Source: Chitinophagaceae bacterium (GTDB taxonomy: Bacteria > Bacteroidota > Bacteroidia > Chitinophagales > Chitinophagaceae). Taken from it: a DNA stretch of 64,000 nucleotides. Under the pieces are notes generated by a model. That model searched no databases and was not told the DNA's origin. It saw nothing but the letters and a program-made list of their open reading frames with translations. The stretch is from NCBI GenBank assembly GCA_017307755.1, contig JAFKGQ010000007.1:434001-498000 (forward strand). The letters are read 5' to 3'. Shown in pieces: positions 54,303-63,525 of the stretch; position 1 is the stretch's first letter, and each line of letters begins with the position of its first letter. Position numbers and translations under genes: made by a program.

Positions 54303-57300
54303 ATGAACCTCCACCCCGGGTTCCACAGACTGCTGTTTATAGCGCTGCTGATAGCTCCTTTTTGCAGGCTCTCCGGCCAGGTGGTGGCCGGCATAAGCGC
54401 GGGTGGAAAGATCATTGCCTGGGGAGACACCGTCCATGTCTGCCAGGGCAGCCTCATCAACTTTCAGAGCGTAGGTCAGGGATCGATCAACATTACCTGG
54501 CGATTCACCGGCGCCTCCATTACGGTGGCCTATGGCATCGGGCCTTTTAATGTACAATACGCTGCGAAAGGTTATGACACGGTATGGCAGAAGATCGAAG
54601 GGGGCAGCTTTGTAGACTCCACTTTTCTGATCGTACAAGTATCCGACGAACACCCCGCCGCGGCCTTTAGCTGGAGCCCCGACGGAGATTGCGGTAATGT
54701 TCCCGTCCAGTTCACAGACCGGTCTTCCGGCGACCATCTTCTCTATAGCTGGAACTTTGGCGACGGCGGCGCCAGTAACCTGGCAAGCCCTTCTTACTCT
54801 TTTCTGAATGCCATAGGAACCAGCGGCACCCATATCTACCCCGTGACGCTGTCGGTTGTCAACAGTTATGGATGCAGTTCCACGACAAATCATGCGGTGA
54901 CGGTGAAGAATACCCCGGATGCATCCCTCGGCAATGCCGACCCGGACGTGCTGTTTAATACCTTCAACGGCAATGCCACCTTTAAAAAATGTAACAATAT
55001 CCCCTCCTATGCCTTCAGCTTTTCCAATCAATCCACCACTACCTCTATCAATACGAATTATACCATCCAGTGGGGAGACGGTTCACCCGATTCTATTTTT
55101 ACCAGTTGGCCCCAGGGTGTCATCATCACTCATACCTTTCCCCTGGGCAGCAGCGCCATGACCGTAAAGATCAATGGCGCCAATGGTTGTACCGGGATCA
55201 AAAAATATATTGTATTCCTGGGGTCCACCCCCGCGGGAGGTCTGGCCAGCTTAGGTAATACGGACATCTGCGCCTCGGACTCGCTACGCTTTGCCATCAA
55301 CAACACAGCAGGCAACCCTCCCGGTACTTCCTACACCTTCCTTATCAACGACGGCAGTTTTGCCCAGACCTTCCAACATCCCGCCCCCGCCATCGTAGGT
55401 CATTTTTTTGCCGTCGGGTCCTGTTCCTACAGCAGCAGCAGCGGCAACAGCGTCTTTAACAATGCATTTGGCGCCTATCTCACCATCGAAAACCCTTGCG
55501 GCACCACCAGCCCTTCGGTGGTACCTATCTATGTCTCCGGAAAACCCAGGGCCAGCATCTATGTCGCTCCTGCCAGGACGGCCTGCGTTGGCACCACGCT
55601 CAACATCATCAGCACGTCTACCTATGGCGGGGTCATTACCGCTACGGGAGGCACCGGCTCCGTCTGCACCAATTCCGGTAAACAGGTGTGGACCATCAGC
55701 CCGGCCACCGGCTATACTATCACCAGCGGTCAAAAAGGTTTGTTGAACGGCAGCTCCACCAATGGCGCATTATGGACAGGGGGCAGCGGTAATTTAAATG
55801 TCAACTTCACTACGGCAGGGACCTATACGGTAAAACTGTATGTCTATAATAACCGTTGCGGCATAGACAGCACTATGGAAATTATTTGTGTCCGAAACCC
55901 TCCGCAGGCAGCCTTTACCATGCCTTCCCGCAACCGTTGCGGACCGGGCGTTCTGACACCCGCCAATACATCCCCGGTGAACAGCTGCGGCGGTGACGCC
56001 TACAGCTGGCAGGTGACCTGGCTGGACCCATTGGGCTGCAGCAATGGTCAGGGCCCGGCCTATGCTTTCACAGATGGGACAGGAGCGGGTACTTTCAACC
56101 CCTCCCTGCAGTTGAACGCACCGGGAAAATATATCATCCAGCTCACCGTCACCGCGCTGAATGCCGGCGCCGCCTGTTCGCCGTCCGTCTATAAGGACAC
56201 CTTCACCGTGATAGGGACACCAAAGGTTTCCATCCAGACTCCTGCCGCCGCCTGTCCGAATAACAACGTGACGCCATCAGCGCATATTGATAGTTGTTAT
56301 TCCCCCGGCCCTTTTGCCTACCAATGGCAATTCACCGGAGCTTCCCCGTCCACCGCCGACGTACTAACACCCGGCCCCATCTCTTACAGTAATCTCAATA
56401 CGTACCCGATATCTCTTACAGTGACGGATCAGGGGTGTAACACCTCAGCCGCGGCCAATGTAAATATCTCGATTGTCCCTCCCCCGGTGGCCTTTGCCGG
56501 CAATGACACCACCCTGTGCAGCGGCAACCCCATTACGCTGGGTAAAGCCGGCCAGACAGGCGTCTCTTATCGCTGGACACCCGTCGCGGGGTTGAGTAAC
56601 CCGGCTATTTCCAACCCTTCCCTGGCATTCAATTACACAGGCGCAGCCGCCGACACCACCCTCGAATACGTCCTGCACGCCTCGCTGAACAACGACTGCA
56701 GCGCCACGGATACGATAAAGATCACGGTAAAACGCAAACCCTCCGTCAGCATCCTCCCTGCCACACCTGTAATGTGCATAGGCGACAGTATACAGTTGAT
56801 AGCCGCAGGCGCAGATGTCTATACCTGGTCCCCCAGCCCCGCCGTCATCGCCGGCACAACAGACACTGCCCGTGTAAAACCAGCCGTCTCCACCCTTTAT
56901 ACTATAATAGGAAGGTTCGGCAGCGGCTGCCCGGATACGGTAACTTCACTGGTCACCGTACACCCGGATGCAAAAGCCCTGTTTGCTGCATCAAAGACAA
57001 CGATCTGCAGCGGGATCAACCTGTCAGGGCTTATCACTGTCACCCCCTATCCCGGACAGAATGGACAATACACCTGGAAGGATAATGGAGTGCCCTTTGG
57101 CGTGGGCACCACCGGTGTCTTCCCTCCCTGGTCATTGGGCTCGCAGGGGGCTACGGATACCATCCGTCTGGTGACGACCAGCGCCTTCGGCTGCCGGGCT
57201 GACAGTATGGAAATACTCTTCAAAACCTTACCAGGCGTCACGGCACACTTCTCAAAAAGCGCGACAGCCGGCTGCGGTCCTTTAAAGGTCTATTTAGAAA

Positions 57301-59396
57301 ATAATTCCCCCGCCGCCACAGCAGCACAATTCTTCTGGGATTTTGGCAACGGGCGGACATCGCAATTGCAACAACCGGACAGCATCGCCTTTTTACCCAG
57401 CCCTTATCACCGGGATACTACCTATATCATTACGCTAAAAGCCTATAATGGCTGCGACACCACCATCTGGAAGGACAGCGTAAAGGTCTATCCGGACCCC
57501 TGGGCCGCATTCACAGTCAGCAATATCCTGGGATGCTCACCCTTTACGGATACGCTTATCAATCTGTCGGAAGGGAACAATACTTCTTACTTCTGGGATT
57601 TCGGGGACGGCAGCACCCGGACTGTGACTACGCCCGCCAACCTTATACATACCTACCACGCGGGCGTCATCGATACTTTTACGATTGCTCTCACCGCCAC
57701 CAATCGCTGCGGCACTCATACAAGCACCCTGGATGTGGTGGTGACGCCCAATACAATAAAACCAAACGTGTTGATCAACGGCAATGCCCTGTTTGGCTGC
57801 GCCCCTTTTACGGTGAACTTTGTCAATAACTCCAGCGGGGCCGCCCGGATAAAAGTAGACTTTAATGACGGCAGCATGCCGGCCATTATACCCGGCAATC
57901 AAAACATCATCAGTCATCAATACCTGCAACCCGGCCTCTATAATGTGACGATGCTGCTCGGCAATAGCTGCGCCGACACCGCCATCAGCCGCCAGGTGAC
58001 CGTATTTACAGCACCGGTACCGAACTTTTCCCTTGCACCCAACCCCGTCTGTACGGGCAGCAACGTTCTTGCAGCCAACCATTCGTCGAATGCCAATGCC
58101 TGGTCCTGGGACTGGGGTGACAGCACTACTTCCAATGGCGGGACGGGGTCGCACGTTTATACAAAGGGAGGATCTTACGCTGTACGGCTCACGGCCAGCC
58201 TGGTAAATGATTTTGGCACCGTATGCCGGGTCACCGGGGACCCGGTGACATTACGGGTGGTCGATCTGATCCCCGCCCGTATCGATACAGGCGCCACCCG
58301 CCCCTGCGCCCCTTATAAAATGTCCGTGACAGCAATGGATGTGAGTGACGCCCGTTCGGTGGATTGGACTTTCTTTGACAATGCCCGGCCGGAAGGCTCC
58401 TTCCGGGCCAGCGGCGCCGCCGCCTCTTATCAATACAACGATCCGGGCAGCTACAAGGTCATGCTGGTCGTACAAAATATGGCAGGCTGTTCGGATACAG
58501 CCGTTCATTCTTTTTATGTTTCCGCTACACCCGGGTTGCACCTTAACCCCTTCAACACCCTCTACACCTGTAATACGGATACTACGCTGCGTCTGCAGGC
58601 GACAGCAGACTACACGGGCAGCGATGCCCTCTCCTGGTCCTGGGATATCAACGGGACCCCGGCCGGCGCAGGAGTGCCGTTCGTCTACCGGCTACAACTA
58701 CCCGCCGACTCACTGGACCCATCAAATTATATCGTCCGGGCCATGGTTGCCAACAGCAGGGGCTGCTCCGATACGGCTACAGCCGGAACACTGGTGATAC
58801 GCCCCCTCCCTCCTCCCCACATACTCATCCGGCCCGACAGCGTACTCTACCAGCCCGATTACACTTTCACCTTTATGGACAGCCTGTCACGACCATCCGG
58901 CGTCCGTTATACCTGGGACCTGGGAGACAACAATGGGCAGAATACAGGCAGAGAAACCTCACATCGTTATGGAGATACAGGTATCTATTATATAAAAGCA
59001 TATGTCTCCGATGAGGTCACCGGGTGCCGGAAAGGGGATACGACACATGTACGTATCGTATATGTACCGGGTTTCCTCTACGTGCCCAATGCCGTCTGCC
59101 CCGGCTGCGCCGTAGGCGAATTACGCACCTTCCTGCCAAAAGGCCGGGGACTGAAGGACTATCACCTGAGGATCTATAATGCATGGGGACAGCTGATCTT
59201 CGAGACGACAAAACTCGATGCGGATGGAGCGCCCAGCGAACCCTGGAATGCACGCTATAATGGACAGACGGTACAGCAGGATGCTTATCGGTGGCAGATC
59301 GAAGCCCGTTATACCAATGGCACCGAATGGAGAGGGATGTTATATCCCAACGCCGCCAGCCCCGTGAAATCAGGGTTTATAACAGTTGTCAGATAA
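54303..59396 (+). CDS. Giant PKD-repeat surface protein with divergent T9SS-type C-terminus
   Basis: The protein has 1,697 residues with a signal peptide (MNLHPGFHRLLFIALLIAPFCRLSG/Q). Recognisable PKD units include YSWNFGDGGASN, FFWDFGNGRTS, YFWDFGDGSTRT, WSWDWGDSTTSN and YTWDLGDNNGQN, with other Ig-like repeats between them (about eight PKD in all, plus GVSYRWTPVAGLSNP-type units). The C-terminal domain resembles CHU_C (LRIYNAWGQLIFE, WNARYNGQTVQQDAYRW). It has PNAVCPG where the family usually has PNAFTPNGDG. It is presumably exported by the type IX system and held at the surface. A PorP/SprF gene follows 16 bases later, the usual partner that anchors such cargo. Adhesion is the likely role (inference). 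Confidence 0.88.
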   Translation: MNLHPGFHRLLFIALLIAPFCRLSGQVVAGISAGGKIIAWGDTVHVCQGSLINFQSVGQGSINITWRFTGASITVAYGIGPFNVQYAAKGYDTVWQKIEGGSFVDSTFLIVQVSDEHPAAAFSWSPDGDCGNVPVQFTDRSSGDHLLYSWNFGDGGASNLASPSYSFLNAIGTSGTHIYPVTLSVVNSYGCSSTTNHAVTVKNTPDASLGNADPDVLFNTFNGNATFKKCNNIPSYAFSFSNQSTTTSINTNYTIQWGDGSPDSIFTSWPQGVIITHTFPLGSSAMTVKINGANGCTGIKKYIVFLGSTPAGGLASLGNTDICASDSLRFAINNTAGNPPGTSYTFLINDGSFAQTFQHPAPAIVGHFFAVGSCSYSSSSGNSVFNNAFGAYLTIENPCGTTSPSVVPIYVSGKPRASIYVAPARTACVGTTLNIISTSTYGGVITATGGTGSVCTNSGKQVWTISPATGYTITSGQKGLLNGSSTNGALWTGGSGNLNVNFTTAGTYTVKLYVYNNRCGIDSTMEIICVRNPPQAAFTMPSRNRCGPGVLTPANTSPVNSCGGDAYSWQVTWLDPLGCSNGQGPAYAFTDGTGAGTFNPSLQLNAPGKYIIQLTVTALNAGAACSPSVYKDTFTVIGTPKVSIQTPAAACPNNNVTPSAHIDSCYSPGPFAYQWQFTGASPSTADVLTPGPISYSNLNTYPISLTVTDQGCNTSAAANVNISIVPPPVAFAGNDTTLCSGNPITLGKAGQTGVSYRWTPVAGLSNPAISNPSLAFNYTGAAADTTLEYVLHASLNNDCSATDTIKITVKRKPSVSILPATPVMCIGDSIQLIAAGADVYTWSPSPAVIAGTTDTARVKPAVSTLYTIIGRFGSGCPDTVTSLVTVHPDAKALFAASKTTICSGINLSGLITVTPYPGQNGQYTWKDNGVPFGVGTTGVFPPWSLGSQGATDTIRLVTTSAFGCRADSMEILFKTLPGVTAHFSKSATAGCGPLKVYLENNSPAATAAQFFWDFGNGRTSQLQQPDSIAFLPSPYHRDTTYIITLKAYNGCDTTIWKDSVKVYPDPWAAFTVSNILGCSPFTDTLINLSEGNNTSYFWDFGDGSTRTVTTPANLIHTYHAGVIDTFTIALTATNRCGTHTSTLDVVVTPNTIKPNVLINGNALFGCAPFTVNFVNNSSGAARIKVDFNDGSMPAIIPGNQNIISHQYLQPGLYNVTMLLGNSCADTAISRQVTVFTAPVPNFSLAPNPVCTGSNVLAANHSSNANAWSWDWGDSTTSNGGTGSHVYTKGGSYAVRLTASLVNDFGTVCRVTGDPVTLRVVDLIPARIDTGATRPCAPYKMSVTAMDVSDARSVDWTFFDNARPEGSFRASGAAASYQYNDPGSYKVMLVVQNMAGCSDTAVHSFYVSATPGLHLNPFNTLYTCNTDTTLRLQATADYTGSDALSWSWDINGTPAGAGVPFVYRLQLPADSLDPSNYIVRAMVANSRGCSDTATAGTLVIRPLPPPHILIRPDSVLYQPDYTFTFMDSLSRPSGVRYTWDLGDNNGQNTGRETSHRYGDTGIYYIKAYVSDEVTGCRKGDTTHVRIVYVPGFLYVPNAVCPGCAVGELRTFLPKGRGLKDYHLRIYNAWGQLIFETTKLDADGAPSEPWNARYNGQTVQQDAYRWQIEARYTNGTEWRGMLYPNAASPVKSGFITVVR

Positions 59397-59412
59397 ACCA
59401 AAAATTGGGATT

Positions 59413-60504
59413 ATGAATAGAATACGCTTATGGGTATTGGTTAGCCTGCTGACAGCAGCAGGCCTGCACGGGGCGGCACAGGACCCCGCCTTTTCACAAC
59501 CCTATCTTTCTCCCATATATCTCAACCCCGCAGCCACCGGTGCGGGTGAGAACGATCTGCGGGTGAGCCTGGTCCACAGACGGCAATGGCTGACCATCCC
59601 TTCGCAGTTCAACTATACCGCCCTATCTATCGACAAGTTCTTCCCTTCTATTAAAGGAGGATTGGGTCTGATGGCTACCGACTTTAGCGAAGGCTATCTG
59701 CGGCGTACAGGTATCTATGGTTCTTATTCCTATACCATTTGTTCGGGTGAGCCGAATATAGCACGCAATGACGACGTACAGACCTGGTTTGTCACAGGGG
59801 GCATCCAGTTCGGAATGGTTCAGCGGCGCATCGATTACAGCAAGCTGCTGTTTGCAGACCAGATCAACGAGAATGGGATCATCCCCGGCAGCGTCTCGGC
59901 CGCCGACCCTCCTGTCTTTAATAAAAAATGGTATCCCGACTTTTCCGGTGGTGTTTACTTTAGCCATGAGGTCGCTGGTAAAGGCAACCTGCTGATAGGC
60001 GCCAGCGCACGGCATATCAACCGGCCGGATGAATCGCTGACCTCGACATCCGACACTTTTCGCAGCCCCGTGCCCGTCCTGTGGGGCTTGAACACCGCCT
60101 ATCAATACGATGGCGACCAATGGGTATGGGGAGTGGCAATGCTGGGTTATAAACAAGGCGGCAGCCAGGCATATCAATTCGGAGTAGATGTAAAACCAAA
60201 AGAATACGACTTCAGCCTGGGCGTGTGGGCGCATTTTGGCAATACATTGAGCAATTTCAACGCCGTCTGTCTGAATATCACCTACTCATTCCATAGCAGC
60301 AGCCCGCACAAACAAAAATTTGTCATCGGACTGGACCAGGATTTCCCCGTAGGGGGCAGCGGCTCAAGCTACACGACAGGCAGCACCGAATTAGGTCTTA
60401 CCTGGGACTATAATACCCACGGCGAGAATGCGGACAGCCAGGAGACGGACAACCGGTGTAAACCGCGCATCAATTTATCCGCTTGTCCCGCGGGCGCGAA
60501 ATGA
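59413..60504 (+). CDS. PorP/SprF-family type IX secretion outer-membrane protein
   Basis: The protein has 363 residues from the ATG at 59413, with a signal peptide ending near HGAA/QDP. The family signature DPAFSQPYLSPIYLNPAATG directly follows the cleavage site. The rest alternates as a beta-barrel (GGLGLMATDFSEGYLRRTGIYGSYSY; GKGNLLIGASARHINRPDESL). PorP/SprF proteins act with T9SS cargo that carries CHU_C domains, so this one probably exports or anchors the preceding PKD protein, 16 bases upstream. The C-terminal 35 bases overlap the convergent FGE-like gene. The last about 25 residues form a cysteine-containing polar tail (CKPRINLSACPAGAK) not typical of a barrel end. Confidence 0.9.
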   Translation: MNRIRLWVLVSLLTAAGLHGAAQDPAFSQPYLSPIYLNPAATGAGENDLRVSLVHRRQWLTIPSQFNYTALSIDKFFPSIKGGLGLMATDFSEGYLRRTGIYGSYSYTICSGEPNIARNDDVQTWFVTGGIQFGMVQRRIDYSKLLFADQINENGIIPGSVSAADPPVFNKKWYPDFSGGVYFSHEVAGKGNLLIGASARHINRPDESLTSTSDTFRSPVPVLWGLNTAYQYDGDQWVWGVAMLGYKQGGSQAYQFGVDVKPKEYDFSLGVWAHFGNTLSNFNAVCLNITYSFHSSSPHKQKFVIGLDQDFPVGGSGSSYTTGSTELGLTWDYNTHGENADSQETDNRCKPRINLSACPAGAK

Positions 60505-61321
60505 CGACCCGGAAACCTAAATTACTAAAGGATGCCCCTTTGTTTACACGCCCGATATCATAGGAGTTAAAATAATGACAGGAGTGTGCGCTACACCACC
60601 AGGAGCCGCCCCGCGCATGGGCGATCCTTTCTTTTTCGTTGGGTAGAAGCTTACCCGTACAGAATTCAAAGACATTCCCATACATATCGTACAAACCCCA
60701 GGGGTTGGGTGCAAAACTTCCCACCGGGGATGTATACATATATCCGTCGGAGCTATCCGCCGTCATATGGTCTTCGCCCAGCCAGACGTTGGCATACCGG
60801 CTGATGGAATCGTCCTCCTTTCCAAAAAAATAATCCGTGGAAGACCCTGCCCGGCAGGCGATCTCCCACTCTGCCAGCGCCGGCAGCCGTACCCCCGCCC
60901 ATGTACAATAAGCCTCCGCATCATGATAGCTGATGCCCGTCACCGGGTGATCCATCTTATCTTCAATACCCCCCCTGCTGATACCATTGGGATACCTCCA
61001 GCAGGCCGTGGAATCTTCGTTCCATTCGAACTCTCTCAACCCCGGCTGGAAAATAAGGGCATCATGTTTCCGCTCAGCATCCGTTACATAGGACGTAGCC
61101 GCTACAAACGCCGCAAATTCACGGTTGGTCGTCTCATGCCGGGCGATATAAAAACTGTCTACATGGACCTTGCGCCGGGGGTTCACCGCATGCTGCGCCT
61201 TGCCGATCATATAATAGCCCGCCGGCACCAGGACAAAATGCCCTGCCGTGTCCTGCGCCCGTACGAACAGGCCGGTGAACAACAGCAGCAGCGCGCTGCT
61301 ACTTCTTCGCAAGACCTCCAT
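60470..61321 (-). CDS. Formylglycine-generating enzyme (SUMF1/FGE-sulfatase) family protein, exported
   Basis: I chose the start at 61321 (MEVLRRSSSALLLLFTGLFVRAQ), giving a signal peptide and 283 residues; longer in-frame starts add a polar tail. The FGE fold is marked by FVLVPAGYYMIGKA, RHETTNREFAAFV, HPVTGISYHDAEAYCTW, RLPALAEWEIACRAG and GLYDMYGNVFEFC. The active-site block RGGSWWCSAHSC aligns with the human SUMF1 block GGSYMCHRSYC, so both copper-binding cysteines (here Cys243 and Cys248, spaced C-x4-C) are retained. Many bacterial members of this fold, including GldJ/GldK, lack this pair. The sequence therefore allows real cysteine-to-formylglycine oxidase activity in the periplasm. No sulfatase gene is in the window. 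It overlaps the 3' end of the upstream gene by 23 bases. Confidence 0.82.
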   Translation of the reverse strand: MEVLRRSSSALLLLFTGLFVRAQDTAGHFVLVPAGYYMIGKAQHAVNPRRKVHVDSFYIARHETTNREFAAFVAATSYVTDAERKHDALIFQPGLREFEWNEDSTACWRYPNGISRGGIEDKMDHPVTGISYHDAEAYCTWAGVRLPALAEWEIACRAGSSTDYFFGKEDDSISRYANVWLGEDHMTADSSDGYMYTSPVGSFAPNPWGLYDMYGNVFEFCTGKLLPNEKERIAHARGGSWWCSAHSCHYFNSYDIGRVNKGASFSNLGFRVVISRPRDKRIN

Positions 61322-62729
61322 AAAAGTCGGTGGCATATTGAATGATCTGTGCTTCATTGGAAGCATTAAAGTCGATGTATGCTCTCGATCTGGATCCCCC
61401 GCTCTCATACAACTGCTGGTAAATACCGGACGACAAAAAGGGCTGATACTTGTTATCCTGCATGAGCAGCGTCAGTACAGTCAGCAGATCGTGATCCTTT
61501 TTTTGGGAATTACGATAGGTGGTTATAAGCAACGGGATCATTTCCGTGACATTAAGTCTTTCTATGACCCATTTGAAATTGGCTCCTATACGGGTGGATG
61601 ACACAGCCGATGCAGTCATGAACAAAATGACGGAATCCCGGTTGTCCTTAAAAAACCCCCATTGCCGGACGCTCCAGCCATAGTCGCCAAAAATATCGGG
61701 GAGCTGGGCAAGTATCTTCTTCTCTTCGTCCTGTATGATCACGGGGCCGCTGCAATTCTGATTGTAGGATTCACCATTGATCATATGATACGTGAACTTT
61801 TCCCGTAGGGGTAATGCCGAATATATCTCAGGCGACAACACTGTGCTCATGCCCGTCTGTTTTTGTCGGGCCTGCTCGATCAAGGCCAGGATCTTTTCCA
61901 GACCATATGATGGCATTGAAATGTCCCTTCGATCGTTGTAATGCAGCAGGCTTTGATTCACCGGGAGGAAGACCTCTTCTTTCTGAGCGAAAGGGAGTCC
62001 ATTGTAAAAGTCGGTAGCTCGTTGGATAATCAGCGCTTCATTGGCGCTGTTGAAATTAAGATAGGTCTTCCAGCGCGTCTCCTTGTCGGCGTACAACTTC
62101 TTATACGACACAGACGCCAAAAAGGGCTGGTATTTGTTGTTTAGCATCAGCAGCATCAGGACGGTCAGCAGATCATGGTCCTTTTTTTCAATATTGTAAG
62201 TGCTGATCAGCAGCGGGATCATTTCCGTGGCATTGATATCCGCGATGACACGTTTGAAATTGACGCCCACCCGGTGGGTCCTTCCGATGGATGCCGTCAT
62301 CAGGGCCACCACGGAATCATGGTTATTTTCGAAAAATTTTTCCTGCCGGGAACTCCAATATTCCTCCTCAAAAGCGCCGGGCAGCACGGCATAGACCTTC
62401 TTTTCCTCATTTATATTGGCAAACCCCGCATCACAATTCTGTGCGTAGGATTCTCCGTGCACCATATTATAGGTAAATTTCTCCCGAAAGGACAGTCCTT
62501 CATAAGTTTTTGGAGAAAGGGCAACATTGTCTTCTTCATCACCTTTGGTCGCCTTTATCAGCGCCAGTATTTTTTCCAGGCCATACGGAGGACGTGTGAT
62601 CTTTGTTCTGTAGGCGTGATAAGCCTGGCTCTCTTTACTGGGTTGTTTTCCATATTCGTCATCGTCCGTCTGGGCAAATGATGCGGCGTATACAGCGACT
62701 GCAGCCAGGATCAGGAGGGTTCTTTTCAT
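61299..62729 (-). CDS. Exported protein made of two copies of an unknown roughly 200-residue domain
   Basis: The protein has 476 residues with a signal peptide (MKRTLLILAAVAVYAASFA/Q). I do not recognise the family. Residues about 48-244 and 273-472 are tandem copies. Shared blocks are YGLEKILALI, LSP..Y..L..REKFTY.M..GESY.QNC, F..N.DSV...MTAS, IG.NFK.VI, TEMIPLLI.TY and KKDHDLLTVL.LLM..NKYQPFL. Each copy has one QNC cysteine. Helical periodicity suggests an alpha-solenoid-like fold. It is the upstream partner of the FGE-like gene, whose start lies inside its 3' end, so the two are probably translationally coupled. It may be a periplasmic partner of the FGE-like enzyme (inference from linkage only). 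Confidence 0.85.
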   Translation of the reverse strand: MKRTLLILAAVAVYAASFAQTDDDEYGKQPSKESQAYHAYRTKITRPPYGLEKILALIKATKGDEEDNVALSPKTYEGLSFREKFTYNMVHGESYAQNCDAGFANINEEKKVYAVLPGAFEEEYWSSRQEKFFENNHDSVVALMTASIGRTHRVGVNFKRVIADINATEMIPLLISTYNIEKKDHDLLTVLMLLMLNNKYQPFLASVSYKKLYADKETRWKTYLNFNSANEALIIQRATDFYNGLPFAQKEEVFLPVNQSLLHYNDRRDISMPSYGLEKILALIEQARQKQTGMSTVLSPEIYSALPLREKFTYHMINGESYNQNCSGPVIIQDEEKKILAQLPDIFGDYGWSVRQWGFFKDNRDSVILFMTASAVSSTRIGANFKWVIERLNVTEMIPLLITTYRNSQKKDHDLLTVLTLLMQDNKYQPFLSSGIYQQLYESGGSRSRAYIDFNASNEAQIIQYATDFYGGLAKK

Positions 62730-62749
62730 CAGATCAAGATAGACAAAAT

Positions 62750-63430
62750 TTACTGCACTTTATAACGTGTCCACAATACGTCATACTGCAGCTTCTTGAC
62801 GGACAGCAGCCGCAATTTGGAGGCCTTTTTTCTGACGTCCGGAAAGTGGTCAAAAAGACTTGGGGCGCCGGCAGTCCCATCCGCCAGGGGCAGATACAGA
62901 ACGCTCAGCTCGTCGATAAGACCAGCCCGAAGAAAAGACGCATTCAAACCACCGCCGCCCTCCAGCATCAATTTCTTTATCCCAAACAGTTTGTTCAGCT
63001 TGTTCAATATCTTTGAAAAATCCAGTTCAGATTTACCGCCAAAAATATAGCTGATGCCCTTTTCCTGTAAGTGAACAAGATATTCCGTGCTTACCTGCTC
63101 GGACAGGACGGCTATAATGTGGTCGCCCTCTATCTCCCCTCTTTGCCAGTTGAGCTTGCCGTCCTTGTCGATGGCAATGGCAAAGCTACGGGCGCCGGGG
63201 TCGGCCACGTGGTCCACCCGGGGAATGATCTTATGGACAGGCTTTAACTTCAACGGTCTTTTACCCGCGAAATCCCGCTCCATCGTCACCCTTCCGCTCA
63301 TCCATGTCTTTACTTTGTACCGGTTGCCAATGGGTTCATAGAGACTACGCCCTTTGGGGTTGCCCCAGGTTTCGGTTAATATCCTGCCGTCCACCGAACA
63401 CATCATGTGACAAATAACGTATGGCTTCAT
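62750..63430 (-). CDS. RibD C-terminal/dihydrofolate-reductase-fold reductase
   Basis: This is a 226-residue cytoplasmic protein of the RibD_C family. The start YVICHMMCSVDGRI matches the NADPH-fold opening strand. The motif KLMLEGGGGLNASFLRAGLID is the canonical E-G-G-x-x-L-N region, and LYLPLADG follows. Stand-alone RibD_C proteins are NAD(P)H reductases related to riboflavin biosynthesis, but most are of unknown substrate. No deaminase domain or rib gene is adjacent. It is 20 bases upstream of the duplicated-domain gene on the same strand and may begin that transcription unit. Confidence 0.85.
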   Translation of the reverse strand: MKPYVICHMMCSVDGRILTETWGNPKGRSLYEPIGNRYKVKTWMSGRVTMERDFAGKRPLKLKPVHKIIPRVDHVADPGARSFAIAIDKDGKLNWQRGEIEGDHIIAVLSEQVSTEYLVHLQEKGISYIFGGKSELDFSKILNKLNKLFGIKKLMLEGGGGLNASFLRAGLIDELSVLYLPLADGTAGAPSLFDHFPDVRKKASKLRLLSVKKLQYDVLWTRYKVQ

Positions 63431-63525
63431 GCTGCCAAGGTAGGAAAATTATCCATTCTGCGTTATTCTGACCAAGAGGACGCGATAGCGGCCGATATTA
63501 GAAGGGCCAGCGATGCGGGAAGGCA

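Noticed and set aside
60470..61321. FGE-fold protein considered as a gliding-motility lipoprotein GldJ/GldK
   Set aside because: It has a signal peptidase I-type leader without a lipobox and retains the C-x4-C catalytic pair that the structural Gld proteins lack.
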